Source of the DNA: Pseudomonas saliphila
GTDB taxonomy: Bacteria > Pseudomonadota > Gammaproteobacteria > Pseudomonadales > Pseudomonadaceae
Length of the DNA: 64,000 bases
Assembly: GCF_008638345.1 (NCBI RefSeq)
Contig: NZ_VTVA01000004.1
Coordinates: 186,001 to 250,000, forward strand
Direction: 5' to 3'
Each line of letters begins with the position of its first letter. The first letter of the stretch is position 1. Under the pieces are notes generated by a model that did not search any database, was not told the origin of the DNA, and worked only from the letters and a program-made list of their open reading frames with translations. The position numbers and the translations under genes are program-made. Positions 46,472-57,482 of the stretch are shown piece after piece.

Positions 46472-47756
46472 CGGTGAGCTCCTCAGTGTGTTCGGAAAGC
46501 CAGAGTATGGCGTCTGCCACGCAAAAAAACGATCCGAAAATCACTATTTCGGTGGTCGCCGGGGTATTGTCCAGGGCATCGCGCAATGCCTCGGCGACAG
46601 ACTCGAACAGCTCGACTCGCTCGCCCCTGGCGATCAGATGTTCTGCCAACTCGTCAGCACAACGACTGCGCGGACTGGGCAGCGGCGTAACCGCCCAGGA
46701 TTCGAACTTGCCACTCAGCGGCTCAACCACGCCCGAGAGATCCTTGTCCGACAGCAGGCCAAAAATCGCATGACGGGTAGCCGCCCGATGCGTCAACGAC
46801 CTCGCGAGAAAGGCCGCTGCGTGGGGGTTATGCCCGACATCCAGACATACTCTGCGCGGCTGACCGAGCCAACTCACAACACGCCAGTCGAGCCGCCCTG
46901 GGACATAGGCGTCGCGCAGCGCCTGCGCAGACAGCGTGTCTGATAAGTTCAGGCCAGCCGCCCAGAAGGCCTGCATCGCAACGGCAATATTGTCCCGTGG
47001 AAGCCGTACGACGGGAAGCTCGTTCAGCGTTCGTGGCTGACCATTGTGATCGATGCCCTGCAGCTGCCAATGTCCGCTGCCGGATTCTTTCCAGTCAAAC
47101 TTCGAACCCTGTTGTAGCAACGTGGCGTCCAGCCGCTTCACTTCCCCGATAAAGCTCTCAGGCAGATCGCGCTCGCCACATACCACTGGTCGCCCCCGGC
47201 GCAGAATGCCAGCCTTCTCGTACCCGACCAATTCCCGGGTATCGCCAAGATATTCCTGGTGATCCAGCCCGATACTGGTTACCACCGCAACACTCGCATC
47301 AACTACGTTGACGGCGTCGAGCCGCCCACCGAGGCCCACTTCAAGCACCACGGCGTCCAGCTCAGCGTCCTTGAACAACCACAGCGCGGCAAGCGTACCA
47401 AACTCGAAATAGGTGAGCGAAACGTCGCCACGCGCCTGATCGACAGCCTCGAACGCCTTGCACAACTGATCGTCCGTAGCCAGTTGCCCGGCGACACTGA
47501 TGCGCTCGTTATAACGAAGCAGATGCGGCGACGTATACACGCCGGTCCGCTTGCCAGCCTGGTGCAGCAGTGAGGCAAGGACAGCACAAGTACTGCCCTT
47601 GCCATTGGTGCCGGTGACGGTGAAGACCAGCGGTGCGGGTCGAAGCACCTCCAGCCGCCTGGCAACACTGCTGACCCGTGCCAGCCCCATATCGATTTCT
47701 TTAGGGTGCAACTGCTCCAGACGGGTCAACCATTCGGCAAGGCTGCGCGGGGGCAT
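46455..47756 (-). CDS. folC: Folylpolyglutamate/dihydrofolate synthase
   Basis: A 433-residue Mur-ligase-like enzyme that joins glutamate to dihydropteroate and folates. The P-loop is GTNGKGST (49-56), and a second motif is YFEFGTLAALWLF. It overlaps accD by one base (TGATG) and dedD by 17, so accD, folC and dedD are a tightly coupled set. Confidence 0.95.
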   Translation of the reverse strand: MPPRSLAEWLTRLEQLHPKEIDMGLARVSSVARRLEVLRPAPLVFTVTGTNGKGSTCAVLASLLHQAGKRTGVYTSPHLLRYNERISVAGQLATDDQLCKAFEAVDQARGDVSLTYFEFGTLAALWLFKDAELDAVVLEVGLGGRLDAVNVVDASVAVVTSIGLDHQEYLGDTRELVGYEKAGILRRGRPVVCGERDLPESFIGEVKRLDATLLQQGSKFDWKESGSGHWQLQGIDHNGQPRTLNELPVVRLPRDNIAVAMQAFWAAGLNLSDTLSAQALRDAYVPGRLDWRVVSWLGQPRRVCLDVGHNPHAAAFLARSLTHRAATRHAIFGLLSDKDLSGVVEPLSGKFESWAVTPLPSPRSRCADELAEHLIARGERVELFESVAEALRDALDNTPATTEIVIFGSFFCVADAILWLSEHTEELTDGSRP

Positions 47757-48667
47757 CAGGCCTCGTCTGCCTCATCGTCAGTAGTCTCGACCAGCTCGGT
47801 TCCCGGCTGAAGCGGAACGCCTGTCATCATCGACAGAATGCTGGCGACCCGGTCGCGCATTTCGATACGAGACACGATCATATCCAACGCACCATGCTCA
47901 AGCAGGAATTCACTGCGCTGGAAGCCGGCAGGGAGTTTCTCACGGACCGTCTGTTCGATAACCCGCGGACCGGCAAAACCGATCAAGGCGTTGGGTTCGG
48001 ACATGTTGAGATCACCGAGCATCGCCAGACTTGCCGACACACCACCATATACCGGATCGGTCATCACCGAGATGAAGGGAATGCCTTCTTCCTTGAGTCG
48101 GGCCAGCGCAGCGCTGGTCTTGGCCATCTGCATCAACGAGAACAGCGCTTCCTGCATTCGCGCACCACCCGAAGCCGGGAAGCACACATAGGGGATGCGT
48201 TCACGCAGGGCGATTTCTGCGCCGCGTACAAAACGCGCGCCCACCACGCTGCCCATGGAGCCACCCATGAAGCTGAATTCAAAGGCGCTGGCAACAATCG
48301 GCATGCCCCTCAGCGTGCCTTCCATGACCACCAGCGCATCCTTCTCGCCCGTCTCCTTCTGAGCGGCGATCAAGCGATCCTTGTATTTCTTGGTGTCGCG
48401 GAACTTCAACTTGTCCACCGGCTCCAGCTCAGCAGCCACCTCGGTACGACCGTCCTTATCCAGGAAGATGTCCAGTCTGCGACGAGCGTTGATGCGCAAA
48501 TGATGTTCACACTTGGGACATACATCCAGATTCTTTTCCAGTTCAGGCCGGTACAGCACCGCATCGCAGGAGGGGCATTTACGCCACAAGCCTTCTGGTA
48601 CGCTGCTCTTCTGGGCCTCGGAGCGCACGATGGAAGGAATCAGTTTATCCACCAGCCAGTTGCTCAT
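47756..48667 (-). CDS. accD: Acetyl-CoA carboxylase carboxyltransferase, beta subunit
   Basis: A 303-residue subunit of acetyl-CoA carboxylase that, with AccA, makes malonyl-CoA. A C4 zinc finger uses C31, C34, C50 and C53. [17 protein letters not shown] belongs to the crotonase-like core. ATG 48667 is chosen, with AAGGA 6 bases before. It lies between trpA and folC. Confidence 0.95.
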   Translation of the reverse strand: MSNWLVDKLIPSIVRSEAQKSSVPEGLWRKCPSCDAVLYRPELEKNLDVCPKCEHHLRINARRRLDIFLDKDGRTEVAAELEPVDKLKFRDTKKYKDRLIAAQKETGEKDALVVMEGTLRGMPIVASAFEFSFMGGSMGSVVGARFVRGAEIALRERIPYVCFPASGGARMQEALFSLMQMAKTSAALARLKEEGIPFISVMTDPVYGGVSASLAMLGDLNMSEPNALIGFAGPRVIEQTVREKLPAGFQRSEFLLEHGALDMIVSRIEMRDRVASILSMMTGVPLQPGTELVETTDDEADEA

Positions 48668-48707
48668 TGCCAATCCTTATGTATGTTGTTTGCTAGAAGT
48701 GAACTGC

Positions 48708-49511
48708 TCACCGGTCCATCGCCTGTCGCATGTCTCTGATGGTCGCGACGATCGCGTCACGGGCCTGTTGCGGCTGGTTGGCGTAGGTCGCGATCTTGTT
48801 GACCAATACCGAGCCAACCACCACGCCGTCGGCCACCTTTCCCACCGCCGCAGCGGATTCACCATCGCGAATACCAAAGCCCACACCGATAGGGAGATCA
48901 GTCACAGTGCGCAGCCCTTCGAGTTTAGTTGCCACATCGGTGACGTTCAGAGCACTGGACCCGGTCACACCTTTCAGTGAAACATAATAGACATAACCAC
49001 TGGCCTGTTCGCAGATACGTCGCGCCCGGTTCAATGTGGTAGTCGGTGACATCAGGAAAATACAGTCCAGCTCATACTGTTTGAAAAAGCCAATCACGTC
49101 ATCGGCTTCCTCGGGAGGCAGGTCCACCGTCAACACGCCGTCCACTCCCGCTTCGGCCGCCTCACGGGCGAAGGTTTCATAACCCATACGCTCCATCGGG
49201 TTCAGATACCCCATCAGCACCACCGGCGTGGTCTGATTCTGCTCCCGGAACGAACGCACCATCTCCAACACCTGGCGCAGACTCACGCCGTGTAACAAGG
49301 CGCGCTCCATTGCTTGCTGAATCACCGGGCCGTCGGCCATAGGGTCGGAAAAGGGTATACCCAGTTCGATGATGTTGGCCCCGGCCTCAACCAGCGCGTG
49401 CATCAATGGCAGCGTCATGGATGGATCGGGATCCCCTGCGGTGACATAGGGAATCAGGGCTTTGCGGCCTTCACTGCGCAGGTTCTCAAAACACTGTTGA
49501 ATTCGGCTCAT
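48708..49511 (-). CDS. trpA: Tryptophan synthase alpha chain
   Basis: A 267-residue TIM-barrel that cleaves indole-3-glycerol phosphate to indole. Catalytic residues are E49 ([11 protein letters not shown]) and D60 (PMADGP). It follows trpB with a 12-base gap and precedes accD by 40 bases. Confidence 0.95.
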   Translation of the reverse strand: MSRIQQCFENLRSEGRKALIPYVTAGDPDPSMTLPLMHALVEAGANIIELGIPFSDPMADGPVIQQAMERALLHGVSLRQVLEMVRSFREQNQTTPVVLMGYLNPMERMGYETFAREAAEAGVDGVLTVDLPPEEADDVIGFFKQYELDCIFLMSPTTTLNRARRICEQASGYVYYVSLKGVTGSSALNVTDVATKLEGLRTVTDLPIGVGFGIRDGESAAAVGKVADGVVVGSVLVNKIATYANQPQQARDAIVATIRDMRQAMDR

Positions 49512-49523
49512 TTCAGACTCTTT

Positions 49524-50741
49524 CTAGATGCTTATTCCGTCAATACCTGCAACGGTGTGAATATCCTTGTCACCGCGCCCGGACAGGTTGATCACAATAC
49601 GCTGGTCCTGACGCATGGTGGCGGCGAGCTTCATACCGTAGGCAACCGCATGACTGGACTCCAACGCCGGCATGATGCCCTCGATACGGGTCAGCTCACG
49701 AAACGCGGCTAGCGCTTCGTCATCTGTGATACTCACGTAATTGACCCGACCGATATCCTTCAGCCAGCTATGCTCGGGACCCACACCGGGATAATCGAGG
49801 CCAGCGGACACCGAATGCGTTTCGACGATCTGACCCGCGTCGTCCGACATCAGGTAGGTGCGGTTGCCATGCAATACGCCTGGAAGTCCCGCACACAAGG
49901 GCGCTGCGTGCTGGCCTGTCTCGATACCGCGCCCGCCAGCTTCAACGCCATACATCTGCACCGCGGAATCCTCGAGGAACGGATGAAACAGGCCTATCGC
50001 ATTGGAGCCGCCACCCACGCAGGCGACCAACGCATCCGGCAATTCACCGGTCTGATCCAGGCACTGTTGACGGGCTTCACGGCCGATCACACACTGAAAA
50101 TCGCGCACCAGCTTGGGGTACGGATGCGGACCAGCTACGGTGCCGATGATATAAAACGTGTCATCCACGTTGGTAACCCAATCGCGCATCGCCTCGTTCA
50201 TCGCATCCTTGAGCGTCTTCGACCCAGAGGTCACCGGAATGACCTCGGCGCCCAACAGTTTCATGCGGTAGACGTTCAGGGATTGGCGCTGAACATCCTC
50301 AGCGCCCATGTACACCTGACACTTCAGGCCCAGTCGGGCGGCCACTGTGGCGGTCGCGACACCGTGTTGGCCGGCACCAGTTTCGGCAATGACCCGCGGC
50401 TTGCCCATATGCTTGGCAAGCAACGCCTGGCCGATAGTGTTATTCACCTTGTGCGCGCCAGTGTGATTGAGATCTTCGCGCTTGAGGTAGATCTGCGCTC
50501 CCCCAACCTTGGCTGTCAGACGCTCGGCCAGATACAGCGGCGATGGCCGCCCAACGTAGTGCGCGAGGTCGCGATCAAACTCGGCCTGAAAATCCGGATC
50601 TACGGACAACCGGTTGTACAGCGACTCAAGCTCTTCGAGCGCATCCATCAATGTCTCGGATACAAAACGTCCGCCATAGGGCCCGAAATGCCCCCGCTGG
50701 TCCGGAACAGCTGAAAAGTCGATCGGATTAGAGTCAGACAC
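49524..50741 (-). CDS. trpB: Tryptophan synthase beta chain
   Basis: A 405-residue PLP enzyme that condenses indole with serine. The Schiff-base lysine is K98 in HTGAHKVNN, and GGGSNAIG binds the phosphate. The start overlaps the trpF stop by 8 bases, so trpF, trpB and trpA form one coupled operon. In P. aeruginosa trpBA are elsewhere, beside trpI; this placement is the arrangement of many other gammaproteobacteria such as Acinetobacter. Confidence 0.95.
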   Translation of the reverse strand: MSDSNPIDFSAVPDQRGHFGPYGGRFVSETLMDALEELESLYNRLSVDPDFQAEFDRDLAHYVGRPSPLYLAERLTAKVGGAQIYLKREDLNHTGAHKVNNTIGQALLAKHMGKPRVIAETGAGQHGVATATVAARLGLKCQVYMGAEDVQRQSLNVYRMKLLGAEVIPVTSGSKTLKDAMNEAMRDWVTNVDDTFYIIGTVAGPHPYPKLVRDFQCVIGREARQQCLDQTGELPDALVACVGGGSNAIGLFHPFLEDSAVQMYGVEAGGRGIETGQHAAPLCAGLPGVLHGNRTYLMSDDAGQIVETHSVSAGLDYPGVGPEHSWLKDIGRVNYVSITDDEALAAFRELTRIEGIMPALESSHAVAYGMKLAATMRQDQRIVINLSGRGDKDIHTVAGIDGISI

Positions 50742-51348
50742 GCTTGGCCTCTCTGATAAAAGCGTTGATTTTGTTGATATCCTTTTTACCCTTGGACAGC
50801 TCCACCCCGCCGCTTACATCGACAGCCCAAGGCTGAGCCTGACTAATCGCCTCCTGGACATTGCTGGCGTCAAGTCCGCCGGCCAGTACCAGGGACCATG
50901 GGCGCTCTGCAGGAATCATCGTCCAGTCAAAGACTTCGCCCGTGCCGCCAGGTACGCCGGGGCGATAACTGTCGAGCAAAATTCCGCAGGCACCTGGCCA
51001 GTGAGCAGCCGCTGCATTGACGTCCTGCCCGGGCTTGACGCGAATGGCTTTGAGGTAGGGTATTTCAAACTGTTGGCAGAAGCTGTCTGGTTCGTTGCCA
51101 TGAAACTGCAACATATCCAGGCGAACCTGAGCCAGCACGTCGCGAATCTGCTCGGCAGTCGCATCGACGAACAACCCCACGGTGGAAATGAAGGGTGGCA
51201 GCGCGCGCTGGATGGCGCGGGCCTGTTCGATACTGATGGCACGTGGACTGGCTGCGTAAAATACCAGACCGAGGGCGTCGGCACCGGCGTGCGCCGCGGC
51301 CAGCGCGTCCTCCACCCGGGTGATGCCACAGATTTTTACTCGTACCAT
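50734..51348 (-). CDS. trpF: Phosphoribosylanthranilate isomerase
   Basis: A 204-residue TIM-barrel that converts phosphoribosylanthranilate to the deoxyribulose form. C7 in VRVKICGIT is the general base and the acid lies in LLDSYRPG. It overlaps trpB by 8 bases. The ribosome binding site is weak, suggesting some translation from upstream truA or a distinct promoter in the 56-base gap. Confidence 0.95.
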   Translation of the reverse strand: MVRVKICGITRVEDALAAAHAGADALGLVFYAASPRAISIEQARAIQRALPPFISTVGLFVDATAEQIRDVLAQVRLDMLQFHGNEPDSFCQQFEIPYLKAIRVKPGQDVNAAAAHWPGACGILLDSYRPGVPGGTGEVFDWTMIPAERPWSLVLAGGLDASNVQEAISQAQPWAVDVSGGVELSKGKKDINKINAFIREAKRV

Positions 51349-51404
51349 TCGCTATGCCCGTATGAATCGAGGGCTGACGATAGTATCAGATCAACTGGAG
51401 AGCG

Positions 51405-52262
51405 TCAGTCGTCCAGCGAATTCAACGCAGAGAGAAAATGCGGCCCCATGTAACGGGTCGGCAACTGGAAGTGCTCCGGGTAGGTTACATCCACCAGGTA
51501 CAGACCAAAAGGCGGCGCGGTCAACCCCCCTTCACGCCGATCCCTGCTTTCGAGCACCTCGGTGGCCCACTCTACCGGCCGTTCACCGCAGCCTATTTCC
51601 ATCAACACGCCAGCGATATTGCGCACCATATGATGAAGGAAAGCATTCGCCCGCACGTCCAGCACAATGAACTGACCGAAGCGAACCAGTCGCAGATGGT
51701 GGATAGTCTTGACCGGTGACTTGGCCTGACAGGCGATCGCCCGGTAAGCGGTAAAGTCGTGCTCGCCGACCAATAGCCGCCCCGCCTGCTGCATGCGTTC
51801 AATATTCAGCGGTCGATAATTCCAGGTCACCTCATGAGCGAGATGGGCGGGCCGCACCGGGTCGTTGTAGATCACATACCGATAACGCCGGGCCTTTGCG
51901 GAAAACCGGGCATGGAAATCCAGCGCTACCGGCTGTGCCCATGCGAGACTGATATCAGCAGGCAAGTTGGCGTTGGCCCCATGGAACCAGTTAGCCACAG
52001 AGCGTGTGGCATCGCTGTCGAAGTGAATGATCTGGCTGGACGCGTGAACGCCCGCATCAGTGCGGCCCGCACATACGGTTTTGACGGGATGATTGGCCAC
52101 TCTGGATAGGGCTTTTTCAACCGCCTCCTGCACGCTGCGGACGCCAGACTGCTGACGCTGCCAACCACGGTAGGCTGTGCCGCGGTACTCAATACAGGCG
52201 GCTACCCTTGAAACAACAGCGGCCGCCTCAGGGGCGGCCGCTTCGAAGGTTTGTGAAACCAT
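51405..52262 (-). CDS. truA: tRNA pseudouridine(38-40) synthase
   Basis: A 285-residue enzyme that makes pseudouridine at tRNA positions 38-40. The catalytic aspartate is D69 in CAGRTDAGVHA. The N terminus has about 15 extra Ala/Glu-rich residues before the family core. It starts 3 bases after the fimV stop, a conserved neighbour pair. Confidence 0.95.
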   Translation of the reverse strand: MVSQTFEAAAPEAAAVVSRVAACIEYRGTAYRGWQRQQSGVRSVQEAVEKALSRVANHPVKTVCAGRTDAGVHASSQIIHFDSDATRSVANWFHGANANLPADISLAWAQPVALDFHARFSAKARRYRYVIYNDPVRPAHLAHEVTWNYRPLNIERMQQAGRLLVGEHDFTAYRAIACQAKSPVKTIHHLRLVRFGQFIVLDVRANAFLHHMVRNIAGVLMEIGCGERPVEWATEVLESRDRREGGLTAPPFGLYLVDVTYPEHFQLPTRYMGPHFLSALNSLDD

Positions 52263-52265
52263 GTG

Positions 52266-55079
52266 TCAGGCCAGTTGCTCCATCATCTCGCGCGCATCCT
52301 TCTGCTGTTGATCGTTCCCTTCTTCAATCACTTCAGCAAGGATATCACGCGCGCCCTCCTCGTCCCCCATGTCCACGTAGGCTCGGGCGAGATCCAGCTT
52401 GGTCGCACACTCATCAGTACCTGAGAGGAAGTCAAATTCGTCCTCCATGCTCTCGCTCATGGCCTGATCGGTCGGGATGTTTCCGGTGAAGGGATCCAGC
52501 GCATCCGGCAGTGAGGAGCGGTCCGCAGACTCTGCCTCGGCAGCTTCTGTCTCGGCTTCGACTGACGCATTCATCTCTGTTTCAAAGTCGGCAAGGTCTG
52601 CATCCGTGAATCCAAAATCCTCGGTCGGCGAATCGGCTTTCGCTTCCTCGGCGCTGACAGAGCTCTCCACTTCGAGCGGATCGATAACATCGAACTCGGT
52701 GAGTGCGTCGCCTGCGACTCTTGGAGGCAGCACCAGATCAGAGTCATCGTCGTCGGCATCGAACGCGGACGTTTCGGCTGAAGACTCGAGGTCGTCGTCC
52801 AGATCAAGGCTGAAACCCGATGCGGCGGCTTCATCGATTGGGTCAGGCTTAGCCAGCTCCTCGGCAAGTGAGTCGTCGAGGTCGAAATCCAGGTCGAACG
52901 CGTCACTGTCAGTCTTTTCTTCTTCAAACAAGCTGTCTGCAGAAGGAGTGGTAGGCTCATCAAGGTCGCCGAAATCAAAATGGCGAGGCTCTTCGTCGAA
53001 CAGCGAATCACTGGTCTCATCAGCAGCGCTCGACGACGTATCCAGATCCAGATCAAAGTCATTTTCGTCGAAGTCGCTTATCACCATCGATGCGCCAAGC
53101 AATCCTGCAGCCATCGCCGGGAAGCGTGCATGCATGTCTTCCAGTTGCTTATCCGCGCCGCCCAGGTGCTCCACCGCTTCAGCCTGTTCGGCATAGCTTT
53201 GCGGGTGTTCCTGAAGCGCCTCGACTTCCATCAACTTGAGTCGCAGGTCAGTACGACCCGGCTCCTGATCAATGGCAGACCGCAGAGCGTCAGCCGCCTC
53301 GGCCAGTTTGCCATAGGCGATCAGACCGTCCGCTTCAGTAATGACATCGCGCTCCACGCGCTGCTCATCCTCCGGCTCCGCGAAGTGCGCCAGGGCAACA
53401 TTGAAGTCTTCGTTTTCATGCGCACCGGGCTCGATATCCGCATCAACCGCAGACCCCAGAAAGGTATCCGACAGCTCCTGCTCGCGACGCGCGTTGCGGC
53501 GTGAGATTGCCATCAGCAGAAGTAACAGTATGAAAAGTGCTGCGGCACCGGCGATCAACATCAAGGTTTGATTCTGCAGGAAGCGCTGAAGCATGCCTTC
53601 TACGCCGGTCTCTTGCGATGCCCTGACTTCGGTCGGCTCAGCAGGCTCGGCAGGCGTGGTTGTTGCTTGCGGGACTGCCGCTTGCTCAGCCGGCTCGGCT
53701 GACAGTGGTTCGTCGATCGATGCGACCTGCGTTACAGGTGCCTCGGCCGAGGTTACCACTTCGTTTTCGCTGCTCCCTTCGTCAGCCTGTGCGGCTTCGT
53801 CCTGCTCGGTGACAGGCTCAGACTCCGCCGCCCCTGCCAAGACCGGCTCTGCTGTGTCAGTGAGCGCGGGATCAACAAGTTCTTCCTGATCGAGACTGGC
53901 GGTCTGCGGTGCAGCTGGCGCGATAGCGTCTTGCCCCGCAACGCTACCCATCTGCTCCTGTAACGCGGCGAGCTGGGTGTCCTTCAGCGTCAACAAACGC
54001 TGCAAGGTTTCCAGTTGTCCCTGAACGTCATCAAGACGTGTCGCCAACTCGGCCTTCTCGCTTTCGGCAGAATCGAGCTGCTCCTTGGTACGATCAAGCG
54101 CATCGCGCAACTGCCCTTCACCGTTACCACCCGCCGAATCGGAACCGCCGCCCTCTTCGGAGCCAGCCACCAGACGCAGAGCATCCGCACTATCCGGTTC
54201 AGCCGGAGCGGCAGCAGCAGTCTCGCGCTGGCGTGCATCCAGTTGACGCTGGGTTGGCTCGGCTGCCTTGCGGCCACTCTGCCATGTACTCGTCTGCTGA
54301 GCGACCTCCTCCAGGGCATCAGCACGGCTGCGCTGACCTGCCTGTTCGGCATCGGGCAGTGTCAGTGTCTGGTTGGCCAGCATGGTGTTGATATTCTTGT
54401 TCAGGAACGCCTGGGGATTGAGGTCCTGAATGGCCAGCATGGTTTGATGCACGGACGCGCCCTGCGGCCGATGCGCCAGGGCAAGTTCCCACAGCGTATC
54501 GGAGGGGCTGGTGCGCAGAGTCCCACCTTCAGTCGGGACGGGCGCAGATTGGGCTTGCTGCTGTGCGGGCCGCGCCACAGGAGCTTGCTGAGTCTGGCGT
54601 GCTGGAGCTGATGCCTGCTGACGAGGGGCACTTGGGGGGGTTACCGGAGCCGCTGCGGTCACAGGGGCCGATGAGGTCTGATACAGAGGCGGATCAAGCA
54701 ATACTGTGAATTCGCGAAGCACCCGGCCCGAGGGCCAGCGTACTTCCATCAGGAAGTTCAGAAAGGGTTCGTTGACTGGTCTGCTGGACGTGACCTTGAT
54801 CACCGCACGCCCGTCCGGTTTGATCTCAGGCGTGAAATTCAGATCGGTGAGAAAGAAAGCCCGATCAATGCCGGCTCTTCCAAAGTCATCTGCGGACGCA
54901 AGGGTCGGCAGTATTTCTTCACTGGACAAATCCTTTACCTGAAGCAGTTCGATCTCTGCTTCGAGGGGCTGATTCAACGCTGAACGCAGGTTTATATCAC
55001 CTACTCCCAGAGCCAGAGCCATATTCGACGACATCAAGGCACTTGCCGCGGTGACAGCCAAAACCAGTTTGCGAACCAT
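52266..55079 (-). CDS. fimV: Pilus/twitching motility protein FimV
   Basis: A 937-residue polar scaffold protein: signal peptide (about 1-23), FimV N-terminal domain (LGVGDINLRSALNQPLEAE), LysM motif (SPSDTLWELALAHRP), coiled coil, one membrane helix (MLIAGAAALFILLLLLMAI), a highly acidic cytoplasmic part and the conserved FimV C-terminal TPR-like domain (KLDLARAYVDMGDEEGARDIL). It supports type IV pilus assembly and cyclic AMP signalling in P. aeruginosa. Conserved between usg and truA. A shorter paralogue is at 24740. Confidence 0.93.
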   Translation of the reverse strand: MVRKLVLAVTAASALMSSNMALALGVGDINLRSALNQPLEAEIELLQVKDLSSEEILPTLASADDFGRAGIDRAFFLTDLNFTPEIKPDGRAVIKVTSSRPVNEPFLNFLMEVRWPSGRVLREFTVLLDPPLYQTSSAPVTAAAPVTPPSAPRQQASAPARQTQQAPVARPAQQQAQSAPVPTEGGTLRTSPSDTLWELALAHRPQGASVHQTMLAIQDLNPQAFLNKNINTMLANQTLTLPDAEQAGQRSRADALEEVAQQTSTWQSGRKAAEPTQRQLDARQRETAAAAPAEPDSADALRLVAGSEEGGGSDSAGGNGEGQLRDALDRTKEQLDSAESEKAELATRLDDVQGQLETLQRLLTLKDTQLAALQEQMGSVAGQDAIAPAAPQTASLDQEELVDPALTDTAEPVLAGAAESEPVTEQDEAAQADEGSSENEVVTSAEAPVTQVASIDEPLSAEPAEQAAVPQATTTPAEPAEPTEVRASQETGVEGMLQRFLQNQTLMLIAGAAALFILLLLLMAISRRNARREQELSDTFLGSAVDADIEPGAHENEDFNVALAHFAEPEDEQRVERDVITEADGLIAYGKLAEAADALRSAIDQEPGRTDLRLKLMEVEALQEHPQSYAEQAEAVEHLGGADKQLEDMHARFPAMAAGLLGASMVISDFDENDFDLDLDTSSSAADETSDSLFDEEPRHFDFGDLDEPTTPSADSLFEEEKTDSDAFDLDFDLDDSLAEELAKPDPIDEAAASGFSLDLDDDLESSAETSAFDADDDDSDLVLPPRVAGDALTEFDVIDPLEVESSVSAEEAKADSPTEDFGFTDADLADFETEMNASVEAETEAAEAESADRSSLPDALDPFTGNIPTDQAMSESMEDEFDFLSGTDECATKLDLARAYVDMGDEEGARDILAEVIEEGNDQQQKDAREMMEQLA

Positions 55080-55253
55080 AGCGAAAATCCTTTGCTTTAT
55101 CGTTTTTTCACGCGTCTAAGACCCCGGCAGTCTCTATATCGGCCCTGTACTTCCCCCATCCGATAGAAACTGCCCTTATTGCTCGCTAGAGTCTTAAGTG
55201 AGTTTGCTTCTGCAAACCTTATCCGCTTAGTCGAAATCCACAGCAAGTATTGA

Positions 55254-56273
55254 TTACAAAAAATCTTTTATCAACAACCCAGCAACCTCAAGACTGTTAA
55301 GTGCTACACCTTTTCGCAGATTATCCGACACGGCCCACAGATTGAGGGAATGCGGGTCGAGACGATCCTGGCGCAGACGGCTGACCCATACGTGATCGCT
55401 GCCCGTCGCATCGCTGACCGGCGTTGGATAACCGCCCTCTGCGGGCTTGTCCAACAGCTTGATTCCCTTCGCTTTACGCATGAGTGTGCCGAGGCGCTTG
55501 AGGGCAATCACCTGTTCGGTGCGCGCCTGCAATGCCTGTCCGGTACCGAAAAAGATTGGCACCAGTACGCAGGTGGCGGACACCGGCAGGTCCGGCAGAT
55601 CCAGCACCCGGCGCAAATCGTCGGCAAGTCGCAGCTCACACTGGCTGTCACCGTTATCGTCGATCTCACCAATGCGTGGAATCAGGTTAAAGGCAGCCTG
55701 CTTCTCGAATGCACCTCGCTCGGCAGGTTGACCGTTGAGCAACCGCCCGGTCTGCAGTGCCAGCGCTTCGATTTCTTCTTTACCTTGAGTGGACATCGAC
55801 TGATAGGTCGCAATGTTCACCGAACGCAGGCCAGCTTCGCTCAGCAGCGGCTTGAGCGCGATAGCAGCCTGCGCCACCTGGCTGTCAGGGCATGCAACAA
55901 TGCGCCGCGCCGTAACACCGGCCAAGGCTTCGGGATTGACGTCCGCTACGACCAGCGGAATGTCCGCAGCGCGGAAGGCACCGGTAGCATCCACGACGAG
56001 GCAGCCGGCATCCACGGCCTTTGGCGCCCACTCGGCCGCCAGCGCCGGATCACCAACGAACAACGCCAGGCGCACACGGCTGAAATCAAACTGCTGAACG
56101 ATTTCGACCCGCTGACTCTGACCATGAACCATCAGCCTGCCGCCAGCGGCTTCCTCGGTTTCCAGCAGATGCACGGCCGCGAAGGGAAATTCGTGCTCTT
56201 CCAGCAGGCTCATCACGTTCTCACCGACGATCCCGTACACGCCAACTATTGCCACATCACATGACTTTGTCAT
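55254..56273 (-). CDS. usg: Aspartate-semialdehyde dehydrogenase paralogue, probably inactive (Usg-like)
   Basis: A 339-residue homologue of Asd. The nucleotide-binding loop is degenerate (GVYGIVG instead of GATGxVG), and the catalytic cysteine position in the ACPDSQVAQ segment is S131. It is therefore unlikely to work as a dehydrogenase. Such an Usg-like gene next to asd and fimV is normal for pseudomonads. ATG 56273 follows AGAGG; a GTG one codon earlier is possible. A terminator separates it from asd. Confidence 0.9.
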   Translation of the reverse strand: MTKSCDVAIVGVYGIVGENVMSLLEEHEFPFAAVHLLETEEAAGGRLMVHGQSQRVEIVQQFDFSRVRLALFVGDPALAAEWAPKAVDAGCLVVDATGAFRAADIPLVVADVNPEALAGVTARRIVACPDSQVAQAAIALKPLLSEAGLRSVNIATYQSMSTQGKEEIEALALQTGRLLNGQPAERGAFEKQAAFNLIPRIGEIDDNGDSQCELRLADDLRRVLDLPDLPVSATCVLVPIFFGTGQALQARTEQVIALKRLGTLMRKAKGIKLLDKPAEGGYPTPVSDATGSDHVWVSRLRQDRLDPHSLNLWAVSDNLRKGVALNSLEVAGLLIKDFL

Positions 56274-56290
56274 CACAACCTCTTGTTTTA

Positions 56291-56327
56291 AAACAAAAAG
56301 GGCATCCCCGATAAAACGGGAATGCCC
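56291..56327 (-). terminator. Rho-independent terminator of asd
   Basis: On the minus strand GGGCAT and CCCG arms pair with one internal mismatch (loop 56311-56316) and are followed by TTTTT. It lies 37 bases after the asd stop and ends upstream of usg. Confidence 0.85.
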
Positions 56328-56339
56328 TGTCAGGCCTGC

Positions 56340-56357
56340 TCCGGCTATCGAGCCGGA
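56340..56357 (-). other. Short perfect hairpin after asd
   Basis: TCCGGCT-ATCG-AGCCGGA is a perfect 7-bp stem with a tetraloop, 6 bases after the asd stop and before the main terminator. It may protect the 3' end. Confidence 0.4.
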
Positions 56358-56363
56358 ATTGCC

Positions 56364-57476
56364 TCAGTCTTCCTGCAGAATATTCAGCATGCGGCGCAGC
56401 GGTTCAGCCGCGCCCCACAACAGCTGATCGCCCACGGTGAAGGCGGACAGGTACTGCGAGCCCATATTCAGCTTGCGCAGTCGGCCTACCGGAACAGTCA
56501 AAGTGCCGGTAACCGCAGTCGGAGTCAGATCCCTGAGGGTTGCCTCCTTCTCGTTGGGCACGACTTTCGACCAGGGGCTGTGCGCATCAAGCATCGCTTC
56601 GATCTCGTCGAGCGGCACATCCTTGTTCAGCTTGATAGTCAACGCCTGGCTGTGGCAGCGCATGGCGCCAATCCGCACACAGATACCGTCTACCGGGATG
56701 GGACGCCCGCTGCGACCGATAATCTTGTTGGTCTCGGCCTGGGCTTTCCACTCTTCACGACTCTGACCATTAGGCAGCTGCTTATCGATCCACGGGATGA
56801 GGCTGCCAGCCAAAGGCACACCGAAATGTTCCGTTGGGAAGCTGTCATCGCGCAGGGTCGCAGCTACAGTGCGATCAATCTCGAGGATCGCGCTGGCAGG
56901 ATCTGCCAATTTGTCTGCAACGGACGCGTGCACAGTGCCCATCTGATTGATCAGTTCACGCATGTTCTGCGCGCCGGAACCACTGGCTGCCTGATACGTC
57001 ATGGCCGTCATCCACTCGATCAGGCCGTTTTCAAACAGACCACCCAGGCCCATCAGCATGAGGCTGACAGTGCAATTACCGCCGACGTAGGTCTTGACCC
57101 CGTCACGCAGCGCCTGGTCGATGTTCCGACGGTTGACCGGATCAAGAACAATCACTGCGTCGTCTTCCATACGCAGGGTCGATGCGGCGTCAATCCAGTA
57201 GCCATTCCAGCCTTCGGCTCGAAGCTTGGCGTAGACCGCCTGAGTGTAATCGCCACCCTGACAGGTGATCACAACATCCAGCGACTTGAGGGATTCCAGA
57301 TCAAAGGCATCCATCAGCGGCGGGATATCCTTGCCGACATCCGGTCCCTGACCGCCCACATTGGAAGTGGTGAAGAACACCGGCTCGATATTGTCGAAGT
57401 CGTTTTCTTCACGCATGCGTTGCATCAGCACGGAACCAACCATGCCGCGCCAACCTACCAGTCCAACTCTTTTCAT
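56364..57476 (-). CDS. asd: Aspartate-semialdehyde dehydrogenase
   Basis: A 370-residue enzyme that reduces aspartyl phosphate to the semialdehyde for lysine, threonine and methionine. GWRGMVG near the N terminus binds NADP, and C135 in GGNCTVSLM is the nucleophile. ATG 57476 is chosen; the ribosome binding site is a GGGGGG stretch that forms half of a GC palindrome. It follows leuB. Confidence 0.95.
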   Translation of the reverse strand: MKRVGLVGWRGMVGSVLMQRMREENDFDNIEPVFFTTSNVGGQGPDVGKDIPPLMDAFDLESLKSLDVVITCQGGDYTQAVYAKLRAEGWNGYWIDAASTLRMEDDAVIVLDPVNRRNIDQALRDGVKTYVGGNCTVSLMLMGLGGLFENGLIEWMTAMTYQAASGSGAQNMRELINQMGTVHASVADKLADPASAILEIDRTVAATLRDDSFPTEHFGVPLAGSLIPWIDKQLPNGQSREEWKAQAETNKIIGRSGRPIPVDGICVRIGAMRCHSQALTIKLNKDVPLDEIEAMLDAHSPWSKVVPNEKEATLRDLTPTAVTGTLTVPVGRLRKLNMGSQYLSAFTVGDQLLWGAAEPLRRMLNILQED

Positions 57477-57482
57477 AATTCG

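Noticed and set aside
55350-56264. 304-codon plus-strand ORF opposite usg
   Set aside because: Antisense to a conserved gene, low-complexity and without a ribosome binding site.
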